Source: Gonocerus acuteangulatus (taxonomy: Eukaryota; Arthropoda; Insecta; Hemiptera; Coreidae). Taken from it: 64,000 nucleotides of DNA. Position 1 is the first letter of the stretch. Every line of letters starts with the position of its first letter. Under the pieces are notes generated by a model that was not told the DNA's origin, did no database searches, and saw only the letters and a program-made list of their open reading frames with translations. Location: contig OX328130.1 in NCBI GenBank assembly GCA_946811695.1, positions 71,891,232-71,955,231 of the forward strand, read 5' to 3'. A program made the position numbers and the translations under genes. Positions 55,054 to 64,000 of this stretch are shown piece after piece.

Positions 55054-55229
55054 TTTCGACGCTTCCTAGCATTAAAGGTTAAGGATCTTTCACCGTGGTG
55101 CCCAACTCCTTCGACTGTGAAATAGTCCTACTAGGGAAAGCATAGCTGTAGTGACTAAAATAGTCGATCACTGATGTCAGTATCACATTTGGTTTTAATA
55201 ACAAGGTGAGGATTTTAATGTAATTTATT

Positions 55230-55531
55230 TGATCTGGTATGATGATAATTATGAGTTGTAAATAGAAATATTATTATGATAACGTTTTAATAAGGGTCTT
55301 CGAATTTTGTCCAGGAGATGTATATCGTTTAGAAACTCCAACACATTATTAATATTATTGCCTTCTAAAATCTGGCTAAGCGGAAGATTTGATTTAAATT
55401 TGTTACTTTTATCAAAATATTTGGGGTACTCAATTAAAATATGTTTAGTGGTTAGAAGTACAAGACACTTCATCGTCTCCCGGCTTCTTTCTCCAGCGGT
55501 GCTCGTTGTTCGGCCGTTATATTTCGCCCAA
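55230..55531 (-). pseudogene. LINE ORF2 C-terminus (part 3 of a split LINE)
   Basis: The minus-strand frame reads TTKHILIEYPKYFDKSNKFK, then LPLSQILEGNNINNVLEFLN and DIHLLDKI. This fits the tail of LINE ORF2 ('T.KHIL.ECP.Y...R..' then '(L)..ILG......(V)..FL....LL..I'). The cysteine of ECP is Y here. It lies downstream, in the LINE's own direction, of the RNase H part at 56713-57031, with a family A element between. Confidence 0.6.
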
Positions 55532-56707
55532 ATCGTACAAAAATCTGTCGTCTAATTTGAAAGGTCAAGTTCGTTAACCAGCAGAATCCGCCCACTAAAA
55601 GATAGTGTTTGTGGCGAAATTTGCGCAAAAAAAAATCGTAACGCTTACGTTTTTGAGTTTATATGCTTGCAGGTATTTGTTTTATAGGTTTCTTAACATA
55701 AGAAAACGAATGAAACCATTTATAAGGCGATATCAGTAACCGTTCCTGAGAAAAGTGGAATCAATGTTTTTGTAAGTCATTATATTTTTGTGAGTACTTA
55801 GAATCGCGGGATTCTATTGAAATATTTTCTACAACTTGGAAATTAATCCCAACTAAGATGTTTAAATTTTGGTTATATTTGGAGTTAAGGAAGTATGCGA
55901 AAAAAATTATTTTATTAATAGACATGAAAAGTTTTCGGATCTTCATACATTTTTCGTTAATATCTCGATAACGGTTTGGAAATCATGCTAAGTGGAAGGT
56001 GACCATTCGAATGCTTACTAAATTCTCTACAAAAAAGGTTCTGAAGCAATATTCGATGGGGCAACGTCAATCAGAGATATAAGCGCTTAAAACTTAAAAA
56101 GTGTTTGTTTTGTTGTTTTGAAAGGGTTTTTCTCTTTGTTTATCTTACTTTTTAATTGGTTGTTTCTTGTTTTAAATTGCATTTATCAGTAAAATTAGTA
56201 TAGTAGTAAAATAAGCTAAGAAACGGTGAAAGGTATTGATAATAATAAGTTTCGAGTGGCTGTGGTAATCAAGATGGCTGTGGCTAATCATGATGACGTA
56301 GTTTGTTTTGAATTCTTCTGTCTATATAACCTTCCTCATAGCCTCCAACTGAAGTTATGGGTATTTCTTATTTTATAGAAAGATTTAACCCACGACAGAA
56401 TGGAATTTTATTCGCCATGAAGCACATATTTACAGTTGATTATAACAGTAAAACGAATTTGCTAGTAAAACAAGATACTTTAAACGACAACGAATTTTTG
56501 TTTTTTCAGAATAGAGCCTTCTCAGCAGTAGTCAAAGAGTAAGTACGTTTTCAGTACATAATTGTATTGACTTATACAGATTATGAATTATCCGCTTCTG
56601 TGTAAGTTGGCTACTGTCAGTTTCCTGTGATTTGTGATGCTAATCTATGCCATTTCTTCGAGATGTACGTAACCGCGCTAAGATGATGCAGTTCCTGCGA
56701 GTCGGGC
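55532..56707 (+). mobile_element. Family A copy inserted in the LINE, 5' truncated
   Basis: From 'gtacaaaaatctgtcgtcta' to the terminus GTAACCGCGCTAAGATGATG, hairpin and gagtcgggc. The 5' hairpin and TA tract are absent. The internal part is continuous where the outer copy at 9642-12583 is broken, and so fixes the insertion point there. Confidence 0.7.
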
Positions 56708-56712
56708 TTTTT

Positions 56713-57031
56713 GTTTATTAAATCACTTATTCCCTGTAAAATATCATTAATTAATGGATTATCAGTGTATGAGTCTTGAAGAGACAAAATTACGGATAGA
56801 GAGTCTGTAAATATTATAACATTTTTTGATGTGGGTTTAAAAATGTCTAGTGCCTTCATGAATGCTAGGAGTTCGGCTGAATATATGGTGCATACTGGAG
56901 ACCAGGAAAACATGTAACATCTTTCATGACATATTATGGCACATCCTACCCCATGCTGAGTTTTTAAACCATCCGTGAAAATCATCATTGATGCCTTCTT
57001 TAATATCTCCTTTGGCAACCAAATCCGTATT
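56713..57031 (-). pseudogene. LINE RNase H domain (part 2 of a split LINE)
   Basis: The minus-strand frame encodes ILKKASMMIFTDGLKTQHGV, GCAIICHERCYMFSWSPVCT, IYSAELLAFMKALDIFK and NVIIFTDSLSVILSLQDSYT. This is an RNase H fold with its acidic residues: D of FTDG, E of SAEL and D of FTDS. Such domains occur in I- and Jockey-group LINE ORF2 proteins after the reverse transcriptase. The frame runs on into family A (PDSQELHHLS) and, on its 5' side, into family C, neither of which belongs to it. Confidence 0.8.
56967..57028. repeat. 62-bp direct repeat, left copy (flanks family C copy C4)
   Basis: 'aaccatccgtgaaaatcatc' to 'ggcaaccaaatccgt' is identical to 58279-58340. Preceded by TTTTTA here and TTTTTG at the right copy. 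It is LINE sequence present once in the undisturbed element. Confidence 0.9.
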
Positions 57032-57157
57032 AGCACTTTCCTCCGAAGGAAAGTAGCTATTGAGGTTGGACTCATGACGGAATTTTTGAAAAATTTCTTC
57101 AAATCTTTATCGATCCTACCTAGTAGACACCGAAAATGACCCCCGTTAAAATTTATA

Positions 57158-57212
<55 letters not shown>

Positions 57213-58272
57213 ATGTGTCTGTTAACACGATAGCGGCCAGAGTTTTTGCTTTTTCGTCACGAAACTTGGTATATAGCATTCAATTAGCAAACGATTGAAC
57301 GAGTTCGTTAACCACAAAAGTCGGTCCACCGGAAGGGGGGGTTTACCCCGAACCCAAAACACTAATTTGACTATGTCAGCCGTAATATTTGTTATATTTC
57401 AACGAAACTTGGTATTCGTAGTGGTAATATAGAGAGAAAAGTGAGATATAAAAATGAACTAAATCGGTTCATTAGAAGGGGGGGGGGTTTACTCCGGACC
57501 CACAATACCAATTCGCCACTACCAGCCGTGATTTTTGGTATATTTCAACGGAACTCGATATACGTAGTGGTAATCCAAAGGTAAATAACTGTTGTAAAAA
57601 TAAACTAAATCGGTTCATTAGGAGGGGGGGTTTACTCCGGACCCACAATACCAATTCGCCACTACCAGCCGTGATTTTTGGTATATTTCGACGAAACTCG
57701 GTATTCGTAGTGGTAATCTACAGGTAAATATGTGTTGTAAAAATAAACTAAATCGGTTCATTAGAAGGGGGGGGGGTTTACTCCGGACCCAAATTCCTAA
57801 TATACTCATACCGGTCGTAATTTCTACTGTATTGTAACGAAACGCGGTATACGTCGTGGGTAACTCATGAGAAAGAAGTGTTGTAGAAATGAGCTGAATC
57901 GGTCATTCGGAAAGCGGGGGTTTAATTTGTAATATATTTCAATAGGATAGCCCGTCAGACGTAGGTTCACAAAGCCGCCGCAAGGAGCGCTTTCTACCAC
58001 TAGAGTGACTGTATCCTGTTCCTTCGTTAGATCAAAATACGATAATATGAGGTTTTTTGTATTTATTACGAAGTGTAATAGGTACCATGTGTAAACATAA
58101 CTCTGGAAGCAAATTATTAATTGATCAGTTACTCATTACAAATTTAAAAGAGAACTATTCATGTTATTATTTTATTTATGTAGGATATTTTAAGCAAATT
58201 GTTCTGGAAAGCAATCTACACTACCCAAATTCTGAGGAAAGTGCTTAGTTATGCAGCTCCTGCGTGACGGAC
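57032..58272 (+). mobile_element. Family C copy C4, inserted in the LINE RNase H region
   Basis: Complete: AGCACTTTCCTCCGAAGG, TA tract 57154-57210, three G-run units, inverted motif GAGGAAAGTGCT, hairpin and gacggac, 1241 bp. Unlike other copies, it is flanked by a 62-bp direct repeat of the target. Confidence 0.75.
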
Positions 58273-58275
58273 TTT

Positions 58276-58600
58276 TTGAACCATCCGTGAAAATCATCAT
58301 TGATGCCTTCTTTAATATCTCCTTTGGCAACCAAATCCGTTTTATCATTACCTGTTATGACATTGTGGCCAGGAGTCCAATCTTTATACGTTTAACAATT
58401 CAGATACCCACGTCATTTTTGTGTTGATACGTTGGATAGAATTTATTCCATTCCTAAGCTTAACAAGAACTGTCTTTCTAGAAAGACGTAAGACCAAATA
58501 CTTGAAACACCGTCTGATATAACCCTTTCTAAGCTGCTTAGCCAAGTCCCTCCTTCTCGTCGGTAGAATATATCACCAGTACAGGGATTAACTTATCAAC
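58276..58600 (-). pseudogene. LINE ORF2 upstream part (part 1 of a split LINE)
   Basis: The minus strand leads into the RNase H segment: the sequence ends 'gaaggcatcaatgatgattt' + 'tcacggatgg', identical to the start of part 2. Upstream of it there are stops in every frame, so reading is interrupted. Assigned to the LINE by continuity, not by a domain of its own. Confidence 0.5.
58279..58340. repeat. 62-bp direct repeat, right copy
   Basis: Identical to 56967-57028; see that entry. Confidence 0.9.
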
Positions 58601-58687
58601 ACCGGCAAGCTAAACGTCCTCACGAATCTTATAGGATACTGTATTTAAATCAACAAATCTATTCTACTGAAAGATTCTTATTCTTTC

Positions 58688-58775
58688 TAGCACGTTTCCT
58701 CCCTCCCTCCATAGGGCTTATGACGTAGACCCGATGGCCCGACGCCCAAAAGTGCCGACTAGAATATTTCTATCA
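58688..58775 (+). mobile_element. Family A 5' end fragment
   Basis: 'agcacgtttcctccctccct', 'gggcttatgacgtagac', then 'agtgccgactagaat' as in complete copies. Confidence 0.6.
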
Positions 58776-59110
58776 TACATTCAGAATGTATGTATGAATA
58801 GGGTTTTAAAGGCGAAGAACGTCTAAGGTTACCATCGTCCTGTAAAGTGTTTTTCAATGAATATTATTTTTGTACTATAAAGATATTATAGGGGTGAATT
58901 GCACTGCGTATATTCTCGGGCCTGCTCTTAAATTGTAATTTCATATCATGTTCAAAAAGTTTTTAAACTTATTCTGAAACTAATATGGCTAACATAATTG
59001 TTTTACTTAGATACTGCTATAATAATAATTATGATAAGTACAGATGGAATGGTTGGGATTCGGCTAAATAAACCTCAATATGATTTTGTTTTAAAAAAAT
59101 CTATATTTCG

Positions 59111-59144
59111 GACGTTTCGGCTACTCATTGGTAGCCTTCGTCAG
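59111..59144 (-). ncRNA. Hammerhead-like core, left arm
   Basis: Same core as 1848-1881 on the minus strand: CTGACGA, A, GGCTAC-CAATGA-GTAGCC, GAAA, CGTC. In the palindrome it points outward to the left. Confidence 0.6.
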
Positions 59145-60256
59145 CTAAAATGACAAAAAAAGAAATTAATACAGAAACAAACAAGAAAAATTTATAATTG
59201 TGATAGGTAACAGATACAGTTTAACTTATAACAGAACATATCGTCTTAAAATTCTTAGAATGAGTAGAATGAAAAAGAGAATAGGTACAGTAATTGATTT
59301 TAATAGTAATTAGTAACATTAATTGATTTTACAAAGAAATAAGAGAACTATATACCAATGAAAAATATAGTAGCTAATAGTAACATTAATTAATTTTACA
59401 AAGAAATAAGATACTACATACCAATGGATATGCCGAGCGGCAGAGGAAGACCAAGGTTGGCAATTAAGTAACCATTGTGAAAGTGTCTAAGGAAAAAAGG
59501 AATCTGCAAGGGGTATATGTAACTGGAAACAGCAAGAGGTGGGGGAAACGGGCGGTAGGATCAAACAGATGTTTATGACATTTTATGACAGGAAAGGAGA
59601 AAAAGGTGTTAATGGAAGGATACCCAAGGGGCAAGGTAAAAATCTAGGTAGGTGGTCGGGCGAGTATTTGGAAAATATAAATTACAAAACTGACCAACAA
59701 GGCATTTCTCCTATGTACGCTAATATTTTCCAAATACTCGCCCGACCACCTACCTAGATTTTTACCTTGCCCCTTGGGTATCCTTCCATTAACACCTTTT
59801 TCTCCTTTCCTGTCATAAAATGTCATAAACATCTGTTTGATCCTACCGCCCGTTTCCCCCACCTCTTGCTGTTTCCAGTTACATATACCCCTTGCAGATT
59901 CCTTTTTTCCTTAGACACTTTCACAATGGTTACTTAATTGCCAACCTTGGTCTTCCTCTGCCGCTCGGCATATCCATTGGTATGTAGCATCTTATTTCTT
60001 TGTAAAATTAATTAATGTTACTATTAGCTACTATATTTGTCATTGGTATATAGTTCTCTTATTTCTTTGTAAAATCAATTAATGTTACTAATTACTATTA
60101 AAATCAATTACTGTACCTATTCTCTTTTTCATTCTACTCATTCTAAGAATTTTAAGACGATATGTTCTGTTATAAGTTAAACTGTATCTGTTACCTATCA
60201 CAATTATAAATTTTTCTTGTTTGTTTCTGTATTAATTTCTTTTTTTGTCATTTTAG

Positions 60257-60290
60257 CTGACGAAGGCTACCAATGAGTAGCCGAAACGTC
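60257..60290 (+). ncRNA. Hammerhead-like core, right arm
   Basis: CTGACGA at 60257-60263, A, stem II GGCTAC (60265-60270) with GTAGCC (60277-60282), GAAA (60283-60286), CGTC (60287-60290). Inverted partner of 59111-59144. Confidence 0.6.
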
Positions 60291-60589
60291 CGAAATATAG
60301 ATTTTTTTAAAACAAAATCATATTGAGGTTTATTTAGCCGAATCCCAACCATTCCATCTGTACTTATCACCTCGACGGCTAACTATCTAATCATCATAAT
60401 AATAATTATGGTGATATGAGCTTGGTCCATTACGGCATATTATTTGAATCTACATGTAATCAATGCATCTGAGTTCATGGTATAGAATATACTATACAGA
60501 AATTATTTATTTTTATTTTATTCTATTTTAATGTTATTTTTTTTTACATACATTCAGAAGTGTTCATTTTTTGAAAAAAAAAACAAAAC

Positions 60590-61069
60590 AAAACATGGCT
60601 TTTTGGGCGAAATAAATCGTAGCTTCTACGTTTTCGTTTTAATATGCGTGCAGGTACTCTTTTTATAGATCCTCTAACATAATAAAACGAATGAAGCCAT
60701 TTTCAAGGTTATATTGTCGATAAGAATGCATTCAATCTATACTGGCATAAGAGGTCATACCGCTATGCATAGAATGCAATAAGACATTAACTGTAAAACA
60801 CTTACTAACAGACTGCAGAAAACGAAAAAACAGTAATAATAATGTTTTCCTAGAGAGAACGTTGAAAAGGCGTGGGACTCATTTCCGCTTATAATACAGC
60901 CAGTTTCCTGTTGTAGGGCTCCACTTAAAGATTACCTTTCCTTAAAGAATTTATTTTATATGTATCAGGAAATATCAAAACCTAGCAATAACTGCTCCTA
61001 TTTCTTTACTAATAACACTAAGGATATAAACGGAACGCGCTAAGATGACGCAGTTCCTACGAGTCGGAC
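60590..61069 (+). mobile_element. Family A copy, 5' truncated
   Basis: 'aacatggctttttgggcgaa' to the terminus 'ggaacgcgctaagatgacg', hairpin and gagtcggac, followed by a T-run. Confidence 0.6.
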
Positions 61070-61465
61070 TTTTTTTTTTTAATTATTTCGATCACTTCAT
61101 TGCTGGAGAATGTGCGCAGTTATGGCAGCGCCTAAGGGAACATAATTTATAGTTTATACAATGAATAATATTAATTCTAACAGCGTGTAGCTTGTTTTTT
61201 TTTTCTTTTAATAATTGAATAATTAAGGTTATATTATATACTCGTAACTTTTTTACTATTTGCTCCTCATTAAAAGGTATTGATACACCATGAATAGGGT
61301 GTTTGAAGAAGGTATTGTTGGTCGAGACTATAGGAACAATATATAAGGACCGTTATACTACCAGGAGAGGATGCTCATGGAACAATAACTTGTACTTCAA
61401 ACACTCACAGATGTTTTAGTTTAACGGTTTTGCTGAGCATTCGTAGAAATATATCGGAAAATTCC
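61070..61465. other. No recognised feature
   Basis: AT-rich, without a supported feature. Confidence 0.4.
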
Positions 61466-61700
61466 GACTCGCAGGAAAGCATTTTCCTTCATATCTTTGG
61501 TGCCATTTATTTATTGTTTGTTGTTTGGGTAATTATTTTTAGCTATAATATTCATTTCACAGTAAAATAAGAGACTTCATATGAGAAACAATTGTTTTCT
61601 TGTAATAACTTGTAATAGACCTTTTAGAGCGGAAGTCTAACTGTCGGACTGAGTAACTTCCGTTACAGTAAGTTTTCTCTGCATTGTGGCGCCTAATATC
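61466..61700 (-). mobile_element. Family A 3' end, decayed
   Basis: 'ttccgactcgcaggaaagc' is the complement of the family A terminus with its inverted motif lost; 'ttttctctgcattgtggcgc' resembles the body of other copies. Confidence 0.4.
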
Positions 61701-61714
61701 TCACTAATCTTTAG

Positions 61715-62450
61715 AATGTCATTGGAGTAGGCCCCACCACATAGCAGTGTTGGGCAAAAATCATTCAGAATAATGAATAATGATTAATGAATAAATTTGA
61801 TATTTCATTCTGAATAATGAATAATTTTTCATTCATTATTCAGTGAATCAATGAATAACGTAAATTTATATTTTTATTCATTATTGAATAAAAATGATTT
61901 ATTGAATGAAAATTTTTATTGAATAAAAATGATTTATTTGAATGAAAATTTTTATTGAATAAAAATTATTTATTTGATTGAGATTTTTCGTTAAATACAT
62001 CAAATGTTTTCTTTCTTTTAATGGAAACTATATATTTGAGTGATACTGTTTACTGAATATATATACTGTATATTTATATATATATATAAAATAATCAGTC
62101 AATGAATAACTGAATAAATGAATGAATTCTTATTCAATAAAAATTTATTGAATAATGATCCAACCCTGTTATTCATAGAATAAAAAATTATTCAGTGTAT
62201 GAATAACGTAATCAATGAATAAATTATTATTCAATAAAAATTTATTTGAATGATCATTGAATAAAAAAATTATTGAATAATGCACAACTCTGCCACATAG
62301 TGGGTTCGATTCCCACTATGGGATTATTTAGAAAAAAGAAAAGGCATCAGCCCTATTCTAGCTAGGAATGGGTGGTTACCTATAGAGAACCCGTCCTACA
62401 ATTCTTAGTTAATAATAATGGACGTTAAAATTGAAATAATTAAATATTTG
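61715..62450 (+). mobile_element. tRNA-like SINE (S4) interrupted by a hAT MITE
   Basis: With the MITE removed, the sequence reads 'ggccccaccacatag' + 'tgggttcgattcccac' (box B GGTTCGATTCC) and continues to 'ggttacctatagagaacccg' and 'taataatggacgttaaaatt', the 3' region also found at 41945-42033. The box A half is not clear. Confidence 0.6.
61745..62292. mobile_element. hAT-type MITE, 8-bp TSD
   Basis: The ends are CAGTGTTGGGCAAAAA and (complement) CAGAGTTGTGCATTAT. Flanks are CCACATAG at 61737-61744 and 62293-62300, exact. The 548-bp interior is almost only A, T and G in 'attgaataa' / 'gaatgaa' units running in both orientations. Non-coding. Confidence 0.85.
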
Positions 62451-64000
62451 AACATGCCGGCCCTAATTTTCGTTGTATAGCAATGAAATTCGGTAATCTT
62501 TGTGGTCATCTTAATAGAAAAATGTGTTACAAGAATATGCTAAATCGGTTTATTAGGAGAGGGATTTACTCCGGACCCAAATTACCAATTTGCCACTAGC
62601 AGCTGTAATTTTTGTTATATTTCAACGGAACTCGGTATTCGTTTTGGTATGTCTAATAGAAATATGTGTTCTAAACTAAATCGGGTAAATAGGCGGGGAG
62701 TTTACTCCCGATTAAAATTACTAATTTGCTCATACCGGTAGTAATTTCTGCTGTATTCTAATAAAACGTGGTATACGTCATGTGTATCTAATGAGAGAGA
62801 AGTTTTGTAAAAATGAACTGAATCCACCCGCTAAAACGTTGGTTGGCACAGCTGCCACTATGAGCGCCTCTGTTTTATTATGAACTAGCTGTTACCCGGC
62901 GTGCCATGCTACACCTACTTTCTACATATAGAAAAGCCTAAATAAATTAAAAACCAAATAAGTATTATTAAAATCTAATAACACGAATCTGTAACTGAAA
63001 CTGTGACCTTCCAACTCTGAGTCCTAGACGACTTTGACATAACCTATAACACCCCCCGTATCAAGACATACATGTATGCCAAGTTTGGTAAAAATGGGTC
63101 TAACGGTGTGGATTTTTATATAAAAAAAAACAACAACATACAGACAGCAGCTGGTAGAAGTTTTTGACCTGGCCTATGACAATCCCCTGATCAAGACCAA
63201 CCTGTGTGTCCAGTTTGATCAAAATCCGTCAAACGGTGTGGATTTGTATAAAGAACAAACATACAGACAGACATCTGGTAGACGTTTTGACTTCACCTAC
63301 GACACTCCTCAGATTAAGATCTACATGTGTACCGAGTTTAGTCAAAATCGGACGAACGGTGTGGATTTGTATAAGGGACAAACATACAGACAGACGGCTA
63401 TAAGACGTTTTTGACTTAGCCTACGACTCTCCCCAGATTAAGATCTACATGTGTACCGAGTTTAGTCAAAATCGGATGAACGGTATGGATTTGTATAAGG
63501 GACAAACATACACACAGACAGCTGGTAGATTTTTTTGGCCTAGCCTAGGAGATTTCTCGTATCAAGACCTACCATTATTCCAAGTTTGGTCAAAAACGTT
63601 CAAACGGTGTGGATTTGTATAAGGAACAAACAAACAGAAAAACAGACAGACACGTGATTTTTATATATATAGATTTGTGGATTGCATGGTTCTGACTTCT
63701 GCCACTAGGCGCGCTCTATCTCTTTCCCGCTTTATTATAGTAAGAATTTCTCTTAATATCCGAACATTTTCAATTTTTTATATTTATTAGTTAGTTTAGT
63801 TCAACACATGTACAAAGCTCTGGAAGAAAACTAATTACAAAAATTAATATGTAATTAAAACTGTTGCTCATTAGAAATGTAAAAGAGAAAAGCTATTCGT
63901 GTTTTTATTTTATTTATATAGGATTTTTTTAAGCAAATTGTTCAGGAATGCGGTCTACACTATAGCAAATTCTGAGGAAAGTACTTAGTGATGCAGCTCC
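62451..64000 (+). mobile_element. Family C copy C5, degenerate, split by a Helitron, cut by the window edge
   Basis: 'tttactccggacccaaatt' units with 'caattgcc'-type flanks occur at 62460-62830. After the Helitron (62885-63673) the sequence continues with the family C 3' part ('ggaaagtacttagtgatgca', 'gctcc' at the last base). The 5' hairpin and TA tract are absent. The terminal gacggac would lie just beyond the window. Confidence 0.6.
62885..63673 (-). mobile_element. Family H Helitron copy 6, nested in family C
   Basis: The minus strand runs A^TCTATATATATAAAAATC (63673) to the hairpin GCCGGGTAACAGC and CTAG^T (62885-62888). Five or so internal units of about 120 bp make it the longest copy (789 bp). 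Confidence 0.85.

Larger units (their letters stand above)
59021..60400. mobile_element. 1.3-kb palindromic Penelope-like foldback
   Basis: The left arm (about 59049-59678) and right arm (59723-60360) are inverted copies about 630 bp long with very few differences, separated by 44 bases. Each arm has a hammerhead-like core near its outer end. The right end carries 'cacctcgacggctaac', lost from the left. Each arm also carries an open frame beginning MGETGGRIKQMFMTFYDRKG, with no known domain. Fragments of the same arm flank family A at 1-93 and 1829-1995. Confidence 0.75.

Noticed and set aside
56617..57279. A single 220-residue minus-strand protein
   Set aside because: The frame runs through three different elements: family A end, LINE RNase H and family C with its TA tract. 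Only the central part is meaningful.

Overview
The window reads as nuclear DNA from a large, repeat-rich animal genome, most likely an arthropod. Evidence: a eukaryotic tRNA-Leu gene with a Pol III terminator; Jockey-type LINE, rosa-type mariner, pogo, hAT, Helitron and Helentron-like elements; SINEs; satellites; more than 20 (TA)n microsatellites; and no compact gene organisation. I cannot name the species. An arachnid or a large-genome insect are both possible.

Host content is thin. I support one structural RNA gene (tRNA-Leu-UAG, 2266-2345, +) and one candidate protein-coding exon (42168-42245, +). That exon is a 78-base open segment with consensus splice sites, encoding a peptide that resembles the N-terminal talin-binding helix of MRL adaptors (MIG-10/Pico/lamellipodin/RIAM). 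If it is real, much of the window is intron of that gene.

The rest is layered mobile DNA. 'Family A' and 'family C' (many copies, 0.5-1.7 kb) share one plan: a 5' terminal motif, a (TA)n core, an inverted copy of the 5' motif about 30 bases inside the 3' end, then a 3' hairpin, with insertion into T-runs. That is the plan of non-autonomous Helentrons (HINE/DINE-1 type). 'Family H' is a classical non-autonomous Helitron (A^TC...CTAG^T) with six copies. Four regions carry hammerhead-ribozyme-like cores of the type known from Penelope-like elements, three of them in foldback structures. SINEs come with tRNA-like and 5S-rRNA-like heads but share a 3' tail. hAT-type elements have exact 8-bp target duplications; mariner and pogo elements have TA duplications.

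Layout. 0-2 kb: family A inside a Penelope-like arm. 2-5 kb: tRNA-Leu and two Helitrons. 5.8-8.5 kb: satellite. 8.8-14.6 kb: MITE and nested family A elements. 15-19 kb: mariner and Jockey remnants, 93-bp tandem repeat, 5S-SINE, hammerhead foldback. 20.8-21.5 kb: hAT MITE composite. 22.9-31.8 kb: A-C composites, hAT, LINE pieces, Helitron. 33.5-35.2 kb: homopyrimidine tract. 35.5-42 kb: family A, hammerhead foldback with nested Helitron, SINE cluster, family C. 42.2 kb: candidate exon. 43-47.5 kb: SINEs, rosa mariner, palindromic MITE. 47.6-50.4 kb: pogo element whose 3' end has become a 131-bp satellite with a 391-bp higher-order repeat. 51-54 kb: family A and minisatellites. 55-58.6 kb: a LINE broken by A and C insertions. 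59-60.4 kb: a 1.3-kb palindrome with a hammerhead core in each arm. 60.6-64 kb: family A, a hAT MITE inside a SINE, and a family C copy split by a Helitron.

The elements do not form a pathway. Their relation is one of nesting, which gives a relative order of insertion.
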